The translations under genes and the position numbers were made by a program. This document shows, one piece after another, positions 33,110-44,595 of a stretch of DNA of 64,000 nt; position 1 is the first letter of the stretch, and every line of letters begins with the position of its first letter. The DNA comes from Hortaea werneckii (lineage: Eukaryota > Ascomycota > Dothideomycetes > Mycosphaerellales > Teratosphaeriaceae): assembly GCA_037044905.1 (NCBI GenBank), contig JBAOKB010000020.1, positions 496,001 through 560,000 of the forward strand. Reading direction: 5' to 3'. Under the pieces are notes generated by a model. The model was not told where the DNA came from and searched no databases. It saw only the letters and a list, made by a program, of their open reading frames with translations.

Positions 33110-33505
33110 GGAAGTAGCGACGGCAACAGCGACGGCAAGCGGCAAGCACCAGCAACAAATGGGAGCTCATGCGGAGTAAGCTCCAACGGTTTTGCCAGCC
33201 TCAGGCATCTCAGATGATGGATTGGGGGTGAGTCAGCATCCAATGACGTCGGGCGTTTCACATGCAGAAGGCACCTGTGGGTGTGTGGACCAGGGTCAGA
33301 TCTGCAATTGCTCAAGCACTACAAGCGGGGCACGACGATCCGGCAAGCACATCCGACAAGCGAACGAACGAACGAAGAAGGCACAAACCACTGAAGCTTC
33401 CCATCCGGCATCATCAACCACTCACCATCCCCAGCTCGATAAGGCCGTCTGTATCAGGCATCTGCCATACCATCCACACCGATTATCACCACCACCACCA
33501 CCACC
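33110..33505. promoter_or_regulatory. 5' flank of the FMN split-barrel gene, adjoining the nest
   Basis: 396 bp of normal-composition DNA between element C and the start codon. A (ACC)n run lies directly before the ATG. It was probably joined to 15560-15795 before the transposon insertion. Confidence 0.4.
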
Positions 33506-34415
33506 ATGACAGACGCACAACCCCCCCTCACCTGGGAAGGCAGCGCCTCCTCCAACCCCATCGTCTCCGACACCCTCCCAGACGAAGTCATCACCTGTCT
33601 GCAAAACTCCCGCTTCGTAAGCCCTTCACATCCCGCCCGCCCACCACTTCCCCCCAATCACTGACCTCCTACAGCTCCACCTCGCAACCGCCCTCAACAA
33701 CCGTCCCCACGTCAGCCTGATGAACTACACCTACCTGCCCACCCACCCCTTCACATCCCACCCGACCCAACTGCCCCTCGCCGGACCGCTTATAATCATG
33801 ACCTCGAACCCGGCCTCGAAGAAAACCCTGAACCTCCTGCAAAACCACAACGTCTCCCTACTCGTGCACGACTGGGTCAGCAGCCGTCCACCGCACCTCA
33901 CCGGGGAACGGGAGCGGAGTCCCACCGGCGGCGCCGGGGGCGGCCGAGCGAGCAGTCTAGCCAACATGCTCATGCAGATGAACTCGGCCGCCGTGTCGAG
34001 CATCTCGGCGACGATGAACGGGGAAGCGATGGTGCTGGAAGCCGGGACGGAGGAGGAGAAGTGGTGTCGGGAGCAACATCTACTGAACAACACTTTCGAA
34101 GCTGGCGGAGGCGGTGGGGGTGGGGGTGGCGAGGTAAGCGGATCAGTAGGGACGGGGATGGTGAATGGAACCGATGGTCCACAAGCAGGAGGACAGGGGA
34201 ACGTGCTCTCCACTTCCCCCTCTTCCCAGCAGCCTCGGAGCGGCGACGGCGGGAGAAGTAGTTATATCGAGGACCAGGACGTTCGGGTTGTGGTGGTCAC
34301 GATACGGGATGGGCGGATTAGCGATTGGAAGGGGGGAGTGAAGGATTTTGTTCTCAGTCATGCTGGGGAGGATGGGGAAGGGGGGAGGGGGATCGTTAAT
34401 GGAGTTGGACATTAA
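33506..34415 (+). CDS. pyridoxamine-5'-phosphate-oxidase-like FMN-binding split-barrel protein
   Basis: A 283-residue protein, exons 33506-33616 and 33675-34415 (intron 58 nt). The core resembles yeast YLR456W/YPR172W: PDEVITCLQNSRFLHLAT, then PHVSLMNYTYLP, IIMTSNPASKKTLNLLQN and VSLLVHDWVS. This is the FMN-binding split-barrel layout of PNPOx-like proteins, whose substrate is unknown. A Gly-rich disordered insert of about 110 residues (after RPPHLTGERERS) precedes the last strand (DVRVVVVTIRDGRISDWKGG). The start ATG is the first in frame. Confidence 0.85.
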
Positions 34416-36415
34416 GGGGGGGAAAAGTACAATTTTCATTTCACAGGGGCTTTTTTCTTTTCCTTCGTCTTTTTTTTTGTTTGTTTTTTTTTTTTGGTGG
34501 CGGGGTTCGCTGGGCAGCTGGATGAGTGTGGCAGATGATGATTCGTGTGCGTGAGGATGGAAGCGGATGGATTTGTGCGCGTGGAGATGTTGGGACGATG
34601 GGGGTCGGGGGAAGAGAAAAGGGGCCAGGAGGAGCAACGAAGTTGAGAGAGAGAGGGGCCCAGATGACCCGATGCAACTTTGTAAGACCCGGTGGACCGC
34701 TTGTCGCACCCGCCTTTTCCTTCACTTTGCTGTTCCCTTTTTCTTTCCTGCTGCTAGTTGCTACTCCTAGCTGCAAATGCCTACGGGTCTCAGAAGGAGG
34801 AGAAGAAGAAGAAGAAGGGGGGGAAAAAAAAAGCTCCTCGAACGTCGGATCCCAAACTTAGGTGTAAGGGGCAAGAAAGGAAAACGAAATCCCTACCCAT
34901 TCTTTACTCCCCCATGCTTACCGTTTCATCATCCCATCGCAAGAAAGTCCTCCCACTACCCTCTCTTCCTTCCCCCGTCCCCGCCTCTACCTACGAACGA
35001 ATGCCTAACAACCAAAATCCCCTATACCCTTAGACGCCTTTCCCTACTAATATAGCGGCTACGATTATCCTCCTTGCTAGCTCCTAGATCCTACTAGCCA
35101 ACCTTTAAGCGAGAGGCAGGGGGGTTAAAGGGGAGGGGGGAGTAGGTAGGAGGAGAAAGGGTAGATAGTAAGGGGAGGAGAAAATAGTTAGTAGAGTAGT
35201 AGGTAGGGAGGTTAGGCCATTTCGAGATTAAAGTAAGTAGGCGAATGTAGGGTTGTTGCTAAGAGGGAGTGGAAATGTTGTCTAGTTAGTTTTTCTCTTT
35301 TTGTTCTTTGATTTTCCGCCTTACCCCTACCTACCTCTCTTATTCCTCTTTCTACTAAGTAAGAGGGATAGAGAAGGAGGGGGAGGGGGGGAGAGAGAGA
35401 GAGAGAGATTAATAGGTAGGAGGAAAGGCGGTACCTTTTTTTTTTTTCCTTTTTCTATTTTTCTTTTTCTTTTCTTTGCCCCCCTCCCTTTTTTTGTCTT
35501 TTTTTTTTTTTTGGTGTAGAAAACCTTTCCATTGGCTTTTTCCGCGGGTCGGATACATCGATAGACGATCACAGGTCATAGAGATTTAGCAGATGGTGTA
35601 TAAATGGATTCGGCTACACTTGCAGCGGCAGCAGCAGCAGCAGTACTGTAGCAGCAGTAGCGACGACGCCGAGGTGTGACCAAGCTTTACCTCGCTTAAA
35701 GGCATACCAGACTTTGCTTCCTAAACTCCGACCGATGGGAATTTTACCCCGCGGGGTCGTCGCATCTGTCTACACATCTCACTTCCAGTTCCTCTCCCAG
35801 CGGTCCTACGTAAATATCCTCGGAGCTACTTCCTATTGGGCCATCCGACTTCAATTCAGTCTCCTACTGCCTAATCTTCACCAGCCGCGGTGCGGGCTTG
35901 GAAGGTCTTGGGAGCCCGCCCTTACTGGACCTTTCATCAGGTTGTTTCGTTTACTTTGTTAGCCCGTCCGAGAGGAAGCATGGCTTACACTTCGATTTCC
36001 CGACATATTATTGAGCTAAAGCGACTGGGATGGGGGGGGCCCACGATGTCAACCATGTGATGGGCACTGCTGTCACCGTCGCTTAAAATGTGGGCAACGG
36101 CAACAGTTGCCCTCTTTCTCTCTCTCTCTCTTCTCTCTTCTCTCTCCCTCTGCCCCTCTGAAGCTTTTCTTCTCTTCGTCGGGCCAAGAAGTATTGACAG
36201 ATGCATGACGGCGTCGAAGTTGGATGGAGGGACGGACGACTCTCAGGTAGGTAGGGGGATTGAAGGTTTGTTATTTATTGCATGCTCTACTTCCGTTTCC
36301 ATCATAGAGCCCGTCTTGATTCGTTTTTCTCTTTTTCATCTGGGAGGACGATACGCCCATCGCTTTCGTTCTTCGTCGCCCGGGTTGTTTCTCACACTTC
36401 CCCCTCCACTCAACC
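34416..36415. other. 2-kb gene-free region, low complexity, partly RIP-like
   Basis: Homopolymer and purine/pyrimidine tracts, a (GA)n run near 35390-35408 and a (GCA)n run near 35623-35642. Between about 35000 and 35450 CA and TG are rare and TA common. A CT-rich tract at about 36113-36160 lies upstream of the multicopper oxidase and may be its promoter. No RNA gene or ORF supported. Confidence 0.45.
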
Positions 36416-38643
36416 ATGGCCCCTCTACCTTCCTCCTCCCGCCTTCTCTCCCTAGCAACTCTCCTCGCCCTGCCGCTCGCCAACGCCCAGTCCTATGTGA
36501 CCACCACCATAGGCACGACGGTAACAACCGTCACCACAACCGCCACAACCAGCGACCCGTCTTCCTCATCATCACCAGACCAAGACCCGGAATCCCCCTA
36601 CCTCTCCTCCTGCGCCGCCGGCCTCAACGGCGTCCTCCCCTCCCCAACCCCCGCGCAATGGGACTACTCAGGCAACGTCCGGCGCTACTACATCGCCGCC
36701 GAAGAAGTCGAATGGGACTACGCGCCGAGCGGCTGGGACAACTGGCTCGGGGTGCCGATGGCCAACTCCCCCCGAGCCAACATGGCCGGCGCCAACACCT
36801 ACGGCACCAAATGGCTCAAAGCGCTGTACCGGGGCTACACGGACGCCAGCTTCACGGAGCTCACGGAGCAACCGCCCTGGCAAGGGACCCAGGGCCCGAC
36901 GATCCGCAGCGAGGTCGGGGATCTGGTGGAAATCATGTTCCTGAACCGCCTGAGCCGGAACTACGCCACCGTGCATTCCATGGGGCTCACGTACGTCAAG
37001 GCTGATGGTGGCGCGACGTATGCGAATGTTACGGACCCTGGGAGGAACATTACCCTCGGTGAGGCGGATGCTGTGCCGCCGAGTAATGTGTATGAAGGGG
37101 TTGAGCCCGGTGGGTGTGTGGTTTATAAGTGGATGGTTGAGGAGGATTCGGGCCCGGATGAGGGGGATGTTTCGAAGGTGAGAAGACTATGTTTTCCTTT
37201 TTTTTTTTTTTTGTCTCTCCCCCTTCTTTTTGTTGGAGTAGTTGCTCCTCGTCTGAATCCGCTCTCTGACCTCTTTCTTATTCGCTTCTCCTCCATCCCA
37301 GCCCCTCTTCTGACTTCCGGTCACCGGTAGGAGGCGTAAAGAGCCAGGCAAACGAGAGACATAAAGGGCGCTGAGGAACTCATGAGCGATATACTGACGT
37401 TCTGTCTTTCCTTCGTGGATTCCTACAGGTCCACAGCTACCACTCCTACGTCGCGATGCAGCAGGACACCAACGCGGGCCTGATCGGTCCCCACATCACC
37501 TACGGCCGCGGCCTGATGGAGCAGACTATGGCCGAGTACCGCGAGTTCACGCTGCTGTACATGATCTACGAGGAAAGCGATTCCTGGCTTTCGGCGCAGA
37601 ATGCCGAGAGGTTGAACGCGGGGGGGAATGGGAATAGCAAGCGCGCCGCTGACGAAGCGGAGGAGCCTAGCTTCTGGCGGAGGTGGTTGCAGCCTCGTGC
37701 GCCGTGGGGACCTCGTGCTGCGCGGTCTGGCGGCTCCCATGATGACGGGACGTGGGGACAGAAGAATCGGGTTGCGGATCCCTCTTCTTCCTCCTCATCT
37801 GGTCCATCCTCTGCGTCGTCTGGCGGTGGGAACGCGGCACCTACAGGTGCCATGGGCACTATGCCCGTAGGAGGCGGCGGAATGCCAGGCGGTGGATCTA
37901 TGATGCCCATGGCGGGCAGCATCGACACGGAGAACCTCTACTCGGCCAACCAGTCCGTCTGGCGGCCGCAGGTGATCAACCTGTCTGGATCGAACCAGTT
38001 TGGTGGACAGGCGCCTTCGTTCTTTACTATGAGTAAGTTGCCAAACAGCCACGTTCCTCCTATCAATCTATCCGATCGATGTAGTAGGGTCCACGGACAT
38101 TGACCTTCCTTTTCTTAACAGACGGATACATCTTCGCCAACAACCCCATCTTCGACATGTGCTTCAATGACAAGGTCATCTGGTACGTCAACTCGTACGG
38201 GAGCATGTCGCACGTCTTCCACATGTAGGTTGAATCCCATTTCCTCGAGGGGGAGCGAGCCGGTTTAGCCCAAGCCCGCCCCTCCCAGCTTTGCGCAGAC
38301 CCTCTCTGACGGAGCGAATAACACAGGCACGGGAACAACTTCGAGTACGGCGGCGTAACAAGCTACGCCATCTCCGTCAACGACGGCGAAGGGAAGACGC
38401 TCTACATGGACGCTACCGGGGCGGGACTATGGCAAGTCCTCTGCCACGTCAACTGTAAGTGCAATTCCTCGCCACGCCCCCTCCTCCCCCTTACTGTCGA
38501 CAGAAAGACCTTCGGCAGCTAACACGACTCGTTTGTCATTACCAGTCCATCATACCCTCGGAATGTTAGCCAATTACCAGGTCTACTACCCTGGCGAGTG
38601 TCCGCTCCCGGCTCTTGAGTCGAGTTCGGAAGGTACTTCTTAA
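36416..38643 (+). CDS. secreted ceruloplasmin/hephaestin-like multicopper oxidase with altered copper sites
   Basis: Five exons (36416-37177, 37429-38032, 38122-38224, 38327-38454, 38546-38643) join to 564 residues. A signal peptide (LLALPLANAQ) is followed by a Thr/Ser-rich stretch. The first cupredoxin domain has YYIAAEEVEWDYAPSG, YRGYTDASFTE, GPTIRSEVGD and GLIGPHI, as in ceruloplasmin-type ferroxidases. A Ser/Gly-rich linker of about 100 residues leads to the last domain with SHVFHMHGNNFEYGG and LCHVNFHHTLGM. The type-1 copper ligands (His, Cys, His, Met) are kept. Three of the eight histidines of the trinuclear centre are replaced: HSMG, HSY and LCH. Oxidase activity is therefore doubtful; ferroxidase function is a family-based guess. 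Confidence 0.87.
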
Positions 38644-41151
38644 GTGCATGCGCTTAGGCTGTTGTGAGGGGCAAGAGGATCGACGAGTGCTTAGGAAGGA
38701 TGGGGTGGAAGTAATGTCTATGAGTGTCAGTATGCAACGAAATGCGACAACTCGTTGTCCCTTTCTATTCTTCTTTCCCGCCTCTTGTGCACGACTTCTC
38801 CCAACTGGCCTCTCGCTCCTTTCGTATCGACATCCGACTGCCTCGCCCTTCTCTTCTCTCGCCCTTACTCCTGTTTGTCTTCTTGTGCTCCATGTTCTCC
38901 CTTCGAGTTCTCAGCATTGGCTGTTACATTCCCATAGACAGTAATCATTCTTAGTAGTTGCCGGTAATGAGATGTTACCTCGTGATAATGCTTTCGATTG
39001 CGATGATCTTACTGTCGCCTCCTTTCTACCGTTTCGTATGGCCGAAGGGTGTGCATGACGACGACTCTACCTTGCTTGAAACCACGCAACGGCCTCGAAG
39101 AAAGTTACCCGCACAATAATGCAAGCTCGTGTCGATATAGACACATTAAGTGCCAAAGATCAGCTGGTTGCTGCAATTGTAGATCTTATTCATTCCGTAC
39201 CATAGCTTTCGCTTGAAAGTATCGATATCACTTAAGCGGTCCATGTTATGGTGTTGCGGACTTGGCTAGAAGATTGTGATGTGCGCTGGTAGAAGCAGGA
39301 ATGAAGCAATGGCATCTCCAGTCTTGTGAACGATATCCTTACCGGAAAGGGTTATCACAGACATGATGACAGCCTGGTATGGATAAGGTTTTTAGCTATA
39401 TCCAACGCGAGACGTCGGAGCGTAGCTTTTGTCAATGGCCATTTGTCGTTTCTGGTCGGGTGTAAGATGGAGTTGGGTCGGAGATTGGCCATTAGTGACC
39501 GCATAGTCTTAGTTTCACGGGCTCTTGCTAACGCTCCATGCTTTGCTGCCTACCGCGTGACGGATTCAGCCATACAATTCATTGTAGGCTTGAGTGGAGC
39601 TTACAACGCTCGATGGTTAGTGTAGAATTGGTCGCTATGTGAGTGACGAGACACTAATCCGAGCGAGCCTTAGCACGGAAATTTCCATTCGGAGCGGGGG
39701 GCCTTCGTCTGGCCCCGTTGGTGAAATAGCCATTGTGACTTGGGCCAAGGCCGACACAGTGAGCCCCGCCAAATCATCAGTCCTTCATTAATGACATCTT
39801 CATCAAATTGTCTGATCGCCACTGCCCGAGAAGCAGTCTATTGATGACATGTTTGGTAGTCACAATAGAGTTGCTGCTCCAACAATAAGGTATGTTTCTC
39901 GTACGCAAACGACGACTACGATTGTTACCAAAACAGGCATTGAAGCTCCAATAGTAGTACGGAGCTGGCGTTGTTGAGAGCGCCAAGTGACTGGTGCTGT
40001 TGATCCAGATAGTGGACATGATTTCCAAAAGCCGAATGATCGTCGTAATGAGCTGTCAAATCGCTGGGCCAACGGATTGGTTAGCAGATCAGATCCACCA
40101 AGTGACATTGAGGGGAGTTCTCAGTGAGCTTCTCTGGGTTTAAGCACTAGTCTGGAGCCAACACAGATGCAGTTACCATGAACGGCAACCTCTCTGTTGC
40201 TTTAGCTTGCCTCGCACGGTAAAATATATGCAGATCTTCACAGCCGTCAACGGCCCGATGGCGGAAGGAATTTACCGCTGATATGTCCACTGTACCCCTG
40301 CTTGAACTCCACAATATCATTCCGCCTCACCTGTAGGTCTTACCTTGGGACTTCTACCTTTGGACACACCGACGAGAAAGTTTGCCCGGCTCCTCATCTG
40401 GCCCGCTGGAAGCTCCATATCGTGCTCTCACGGGAAGCAACTCGAGAACGCATGTACTCTGCCCTGTTACCTTTAGAAGGCAATTGCTCGAAAAAGGGTA
40501 ACGGCGTGATGGCAACGCGAAGAAATATCACACGCCCACATTGCCTGGTATGAGAGCATGACCCAATTCGAATTCGAGTTTGATTAACGATGTCCCGATG
40601 CGTGGCCGAGCCGTAAAAGATGTCGTTAATGACATGCCTCCGGAATCCAAGCTCATTTGCTGGGATTGAGAAGGGTCAACTCATCCAGGAACGGAGCGAG
40701 CAACCTTAGTATGGGCTCATCTGAATGCGGTTGCCAAAATGTTGTCACTATAGGTTCACTATATCGTATCGATCCTTGGCTCGCTCAGATCGTTCCCTCT
40801 TGCGGACGGGTGACCCCATTCACACAAAGACACTGCTCCACAAATTGAGTGTGATGGACAGAGTAATTGCTGGACTTTCTCCATATTTATCAACGTCTAC
40901 TACATTCACGCTAGAAGACGCTATTTGCGATGACCTTTGGGTCGTTTTAGCATGTTTGCACATCCCTAATGTGGTAGTTGCCGAGCGCTGAAGAAGAAAT
41001 GAAGACCAGACATGTCGACTTGCCGATGGGCACCACGCAAGTATAAAACCTGCTGCAGCCTCTCAATTCCATGGTCATCCAAATCCACAGCCCCTTCTTT
41101 GAAACTCCATCAACTCTTCGATACCAACGCACCCGCCACACTTCAAGCACC
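38644..41151. other. 2.5-kb gene-free region with promoter of the HsbA-like gene
   Basis: Only short ORFs without domains (for example 39326-39625). A TATA box TATAAAA at 41042-41048 lies 104 bp before the HsbA-like start. Nothing else was recognised. Confidence 0.4.
41042..41048 (+). promoter_or_regulatory. TATA box of the HsbA-like gene
   Basis: TATAAAA, about 104 bp upstream of the ATG at 41152, with a CT-rich leader in between. Confidence 0.55.
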
Positions 41152-41824
41152 ATGCACTTCTCCAAGTTCTTCTCCGCCTTGGCGCTTACCAGCGCTGTCT
41201 CGGGTGCCGCAATTCAGAACGAGAAGCGAGCCATCACAGCCGACCAGATGGTGGAAAACATTCAAAAAATCACCCAGCTGTCTCAGGACCTTCAGCCCAA
41301 AGCCAGTGCAATCAGCACCGACGGCCTCGGCTTCCTCACCAGCAGCCCGTTTCAGCCTGTCATCGATGGCTTCCAGCAGATCATTCGCGTGGCTCAGGAC
41401 GACATTGACAGCATGTCGGATTCGACTCAGTATACTGCCGCGAACGCTCAGCCTGTCTGCGATGCCTTCTCGGACTTCGTCGTCGTCCACCAGGAGCTGC
41501 TGAGGATCCTCATCGGCAAGTCCGGTCTGCTCGAGTCCGTTTTCCTTGGGCCCGTAGCCGCCATCTTGCGCAGCCTTGAGGAAGTTGTTGACGTAAGTGC
41601 CCCTCCATCCCCCGGCTACCTACCTCTTTTTGCTATGCCCTCAGCTTTCACGTGATGCTGACCATGCTTGTTTGGCGCAGGCTCTCGCCTTCGGAATTAT
41701 CGACTCCGTTCCCAGCTGCCAAGCTGACGCCACTGAGCAGAAGCGGGACCTTGACACGACGTTCAGCAAGGCAACTTGCGTCTACACGCCTACCGGTCCC
41801 CTGCTTGGTGGGGTTGTCTGTTAA
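41152..41824 (+). CDS. HsbA-type secreted hydrophobic-surface-binding / cell wall protein
   Basis: Small secreted protein of 194 residues, exons 41152-41592 and 41681-41824. The signal peptide is MHFSKFFSALALTSAVSG. A mostly helical domain follows, with typical HsbA/galactomannoprotein spacing and a late intron, ending at a pair of C-terminal cysteines (SCQAD and TCVYTP). HsbA proteins bind hydrophobic surfaces and can recruit esterases; relatives sit in the cell wall. A further in-frame ATG lies upstream at about 41071, but the signal peptide marks 41152 as the start. Confidence 0.85.
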
Positions 41825-43040
41825 ATGGTATATGCGCTTCCACGGAGAGAGACTATCGTTGAGTAGACTGCCTGGGAAAAGGGTACCGATTAGTGGTTCG
41901 GAAAACGGTTTCGGATGGTCATTTTTGAAGCTGCTGGGCCTGCAGGTCAGCGCGAACATGAGGTTGAATGCGGAAAGCGGTAAGGTTCGGTGGATGGAGT
42001 CTGGGAGGCTACCTGATTCGCACTCTGCGTCAACCTCGAGATTTCTGAGCTTTAAACATTGAGTCCAGATATTTCCAAAATTCAACTCGGCCAGCAAGTC
42101 ACGATTTTCAAGAAGGCGAACGATTTTTCAGAAGCGAAATGGGTTGCTGGGGTGGTGCAATCGAGCCATGTTGGCGGCGAATGTAGTTTGATGTTATCAT
42201 GCGTGAAAGCTGTCTCCCTGGCTGGGCGGCCCCCCTCTTCCGGTTTTGACGCAAGGGAGGCTTCATGCTTCCCAATACTAGAGGCCATTTGCGCTCTTGC
42301 AACGGCTGAAGGCCGTCAATTACATTGTCCATCGCTAGGCTCCTCGAAGGTCGAATTCTTCAATCTGCTTTGTCGAAGGCTTCAAGCAGACGTCCAAGGC
42401 AAGCCGGCATCAGCTCTACGCACAGACGGTCGGCCACGCGGGCACACACTTTCCTTTAGCCGGTCCAGCCCCGAAAGGGCAAAATCGGATTCCACGTTCC
42501 GCAGGTCTCCTTTGAGCGGCTGTGGAAGACGAACAGTTTATTTGAAGTGATCGTAAAGAGTCTACCTAGGTAGTCTCCCACCTTGTCCACTGTTTGTCTT
42601 TTTTCTTTTTAGGAACGATATACTGTCCCCAGATAATTAAAACAATAGCAAAAGTACACAGTAGACACATATACAATTACCGTATTTCTCTATTTCCGAA
42701 AGATACGCGAGGGAGAGACTTCGGGACTAGAAGCCATCGTGCATGATCTGAAAGGCGTCCGAAGACATCATCACAAGGGCGCTTAGCAGGCATCCACGCT
42801 CTTAATTCTTCCCTCTGCAAAGTGAGATCGACCGAAGTTCTGGCCTATCCGTCCGTCCCCTACCACTAGCGAGCCATCCCGCCCCGTTGATATGGCCACC
42901 GCCAACCAGGCTGGGGCCGTCGCCGCCGTCCCGGATCAAGAGTCCGCAGCAGCGCATAATGTCGAGTGTGCGTGATCATTATTCTCCTCTCCCTGCTGTG
43001 GGGCAGAGAGAAAAAGAGAGCGGAAGGTAACCTCAAAGGC
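41825..43040. other. intergenic; may include a 5' exon of the aldolase
   Basis: An ATG at 42892 opens an Ala-rich frame to 42967 (ATANQAGAVAAVP). It could splice to 43021 with a 53-nt intron and extend the aldolase by 32 residues. Otherwise nothing recognised. Confidence 0.35.
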
Positions 43041-44022
43041 ATGACAGCGCGATATACCAATGCGGAATGGGCCAGGTTCCTCTCTGAGGTGGAAAAGAGC
43101 ATCAAGGTGTCAGAAGAGCCGTGTCCGTGTCCCGACGTCGGGAGCCCAGCTTTGGCAAAGACAATAGACCATACCCTTCTGAAGCTGGACGTGCGGCCCA
43201 TACAATTTGATGAGTTGTGTTCTGAGGCTAGGGTAGACGGCTTTGCGGTAAGAGAGAGCGCCATGTGATATCTGTCGCAGCGGACATTGATTCTGGGGCA
43301 GACTGTATGCGTGAGACCACCATTCGTCCGAAAATGTGTTTCAGACCTGAAGGGTAGCGGGGTCAAGGTCGCCAGCGTCATTGGCTTCCATGAGGGCACT
43401 TATGATCTGTACCACAAGATAGAGTACGCATGAGGAAGGACATCAAGACGCGGAAGGCGCCTGCTGACTAGGAAACAGAGAAACCAAGTCATCTCTCGAG
43501 GCTGGCGCCGAAGAGCTCGATATCGTGATCAACTACGAAGATCTAAAAGCTGAGGATTACTCCAAGGTCTACAAGGAGCTTGCCACCCTCCGCATGCAAG
43601 CTCCACATCCAGTCATGCTCAAACTCATCCTCGAGACTTCTCAGCTGGATAGATCCCAGATCATCGCCGGATGCGCCCTGGCAGCAGCGGCGCACTACGA
43701 CTTCGTCAAGACTTCGACAGGTTTCAAAGGTCACGGGGCTACGATTGAGCACGTCCGGCTCATGAAAGCATGTTGTGACAATGTCAGCGTAGTGAACGGG
43801 ACTGGACGGACGATGCAGGTGAAGGCGTCGGGCGGCATCCGGACTATCGAGGATGCTGTGAAGATGCTAGAGGCTGGAGCGAGTCGGTTGGGGACGAGTG
43901 GGGGCGTCTGGATCGTGAAGGAGGGTAGAGAACAAGCAGAGAGAAGTCAAAGTCCACCTTCGGCGAAGGAAAGGAGTGGCTCCAGGCCGGGCCTGACAAC
44001 GCGGCTCTTTACGGATTACTAG
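43041..44022 (+). CDS. deoxyribose-phosphate aldolase (DERA)
   Basis: Cleaves 2-deoxyribose-5-phosphate to glyceraldehyde-3-phosphate and acetaldehyde in deoxynucleoside breakdown. Exons 43041-43247, 43302-43423 and 43479-44022 join to 290 residues. Motifs: AKTIDHTLLKLD, TVCVRPPFV, VASVIGFHEG, AGAEELDIVINY, the Schiff-base Lys in DFVKTSTGF and the second Lys in VKASGGIRT. The chosen ATG gives MTARYTNAEW; an upstream exon (42892-42967) is possible. The C-terminus has a basic, Ser-rich extension after SGGVWIVKEG. Confidence 0.9.
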
Positions 44023-44595
44023 TCATGCCGAGCAGTGTAATTTGATGCAGAAGTGGCCTCTAGCAAGGCGGCATTAGAGCTCCTCGATACGACTTGAAGG
44101 TACGATGGAATTCAATGCTGCTGCCCTCATTATACGGTACCTACCTAAATAGTAGGTATCTTGTTTGACCCAGCACTTGGGCATTCCACATTCTGGATTG
44201 GCCGAGTGTCGCGCTTGCCCGAAACAGAAGTGCGGGACCAGCCGTTCCGCTTCCCGCTCTGTCACCGAAGGTGCACTTCAAACCCACCTTCCTTCCACGC
44301 TTTCATTTGCTCTCTAGGCCTCCAGGTGTCGTGGACACCATACTCTTTATTTCACTCCCAATTGTTCAACGATGACTTACTAGATACACACTCAGCTATT
44401 TGAGAGAACGCGGTCTTGACTGCCCTTTCAAGTGCTGACCGACTTTCCGCGCCCGACTTCGTCGCCACCTCCGCCATCTCTGTTCAGGTATCAGCCCGCA
44501 TTCCTGTGTCCTCGAGGAGGTCCGTGTCTTCAATTGCTTCAGTCTCGACTATCTCACCAGAACGGGAATCGCAGAGGAAGGCTATCTTCATCACT
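44023..44595. other. intergenic, aldolase 3' end to GIY-YIG gene
   Basis: No gene seen. The frame upstream of 44596 is open but lacks an ATG. Confidence 0.3.

Noticed and set aside
33262..33720. Plus-strand His/Pro-rich ORF of 152 codons
   Set aside because: It overlaps the start and first intron of the split-barrel gene in another frame; composition comes from the (ACC)n run.
39326..40028. Possible relic of a transporter or transposon in the 38.6-41.1 kb gap
   Set aside because: Short frames on both strands could not be joined into any recognisable family.
42059..42550. Plus-strand ORF of 163 codons
   Set aside because: No domain, no neighbour support, and no sensible intron links; treated as intergenic.
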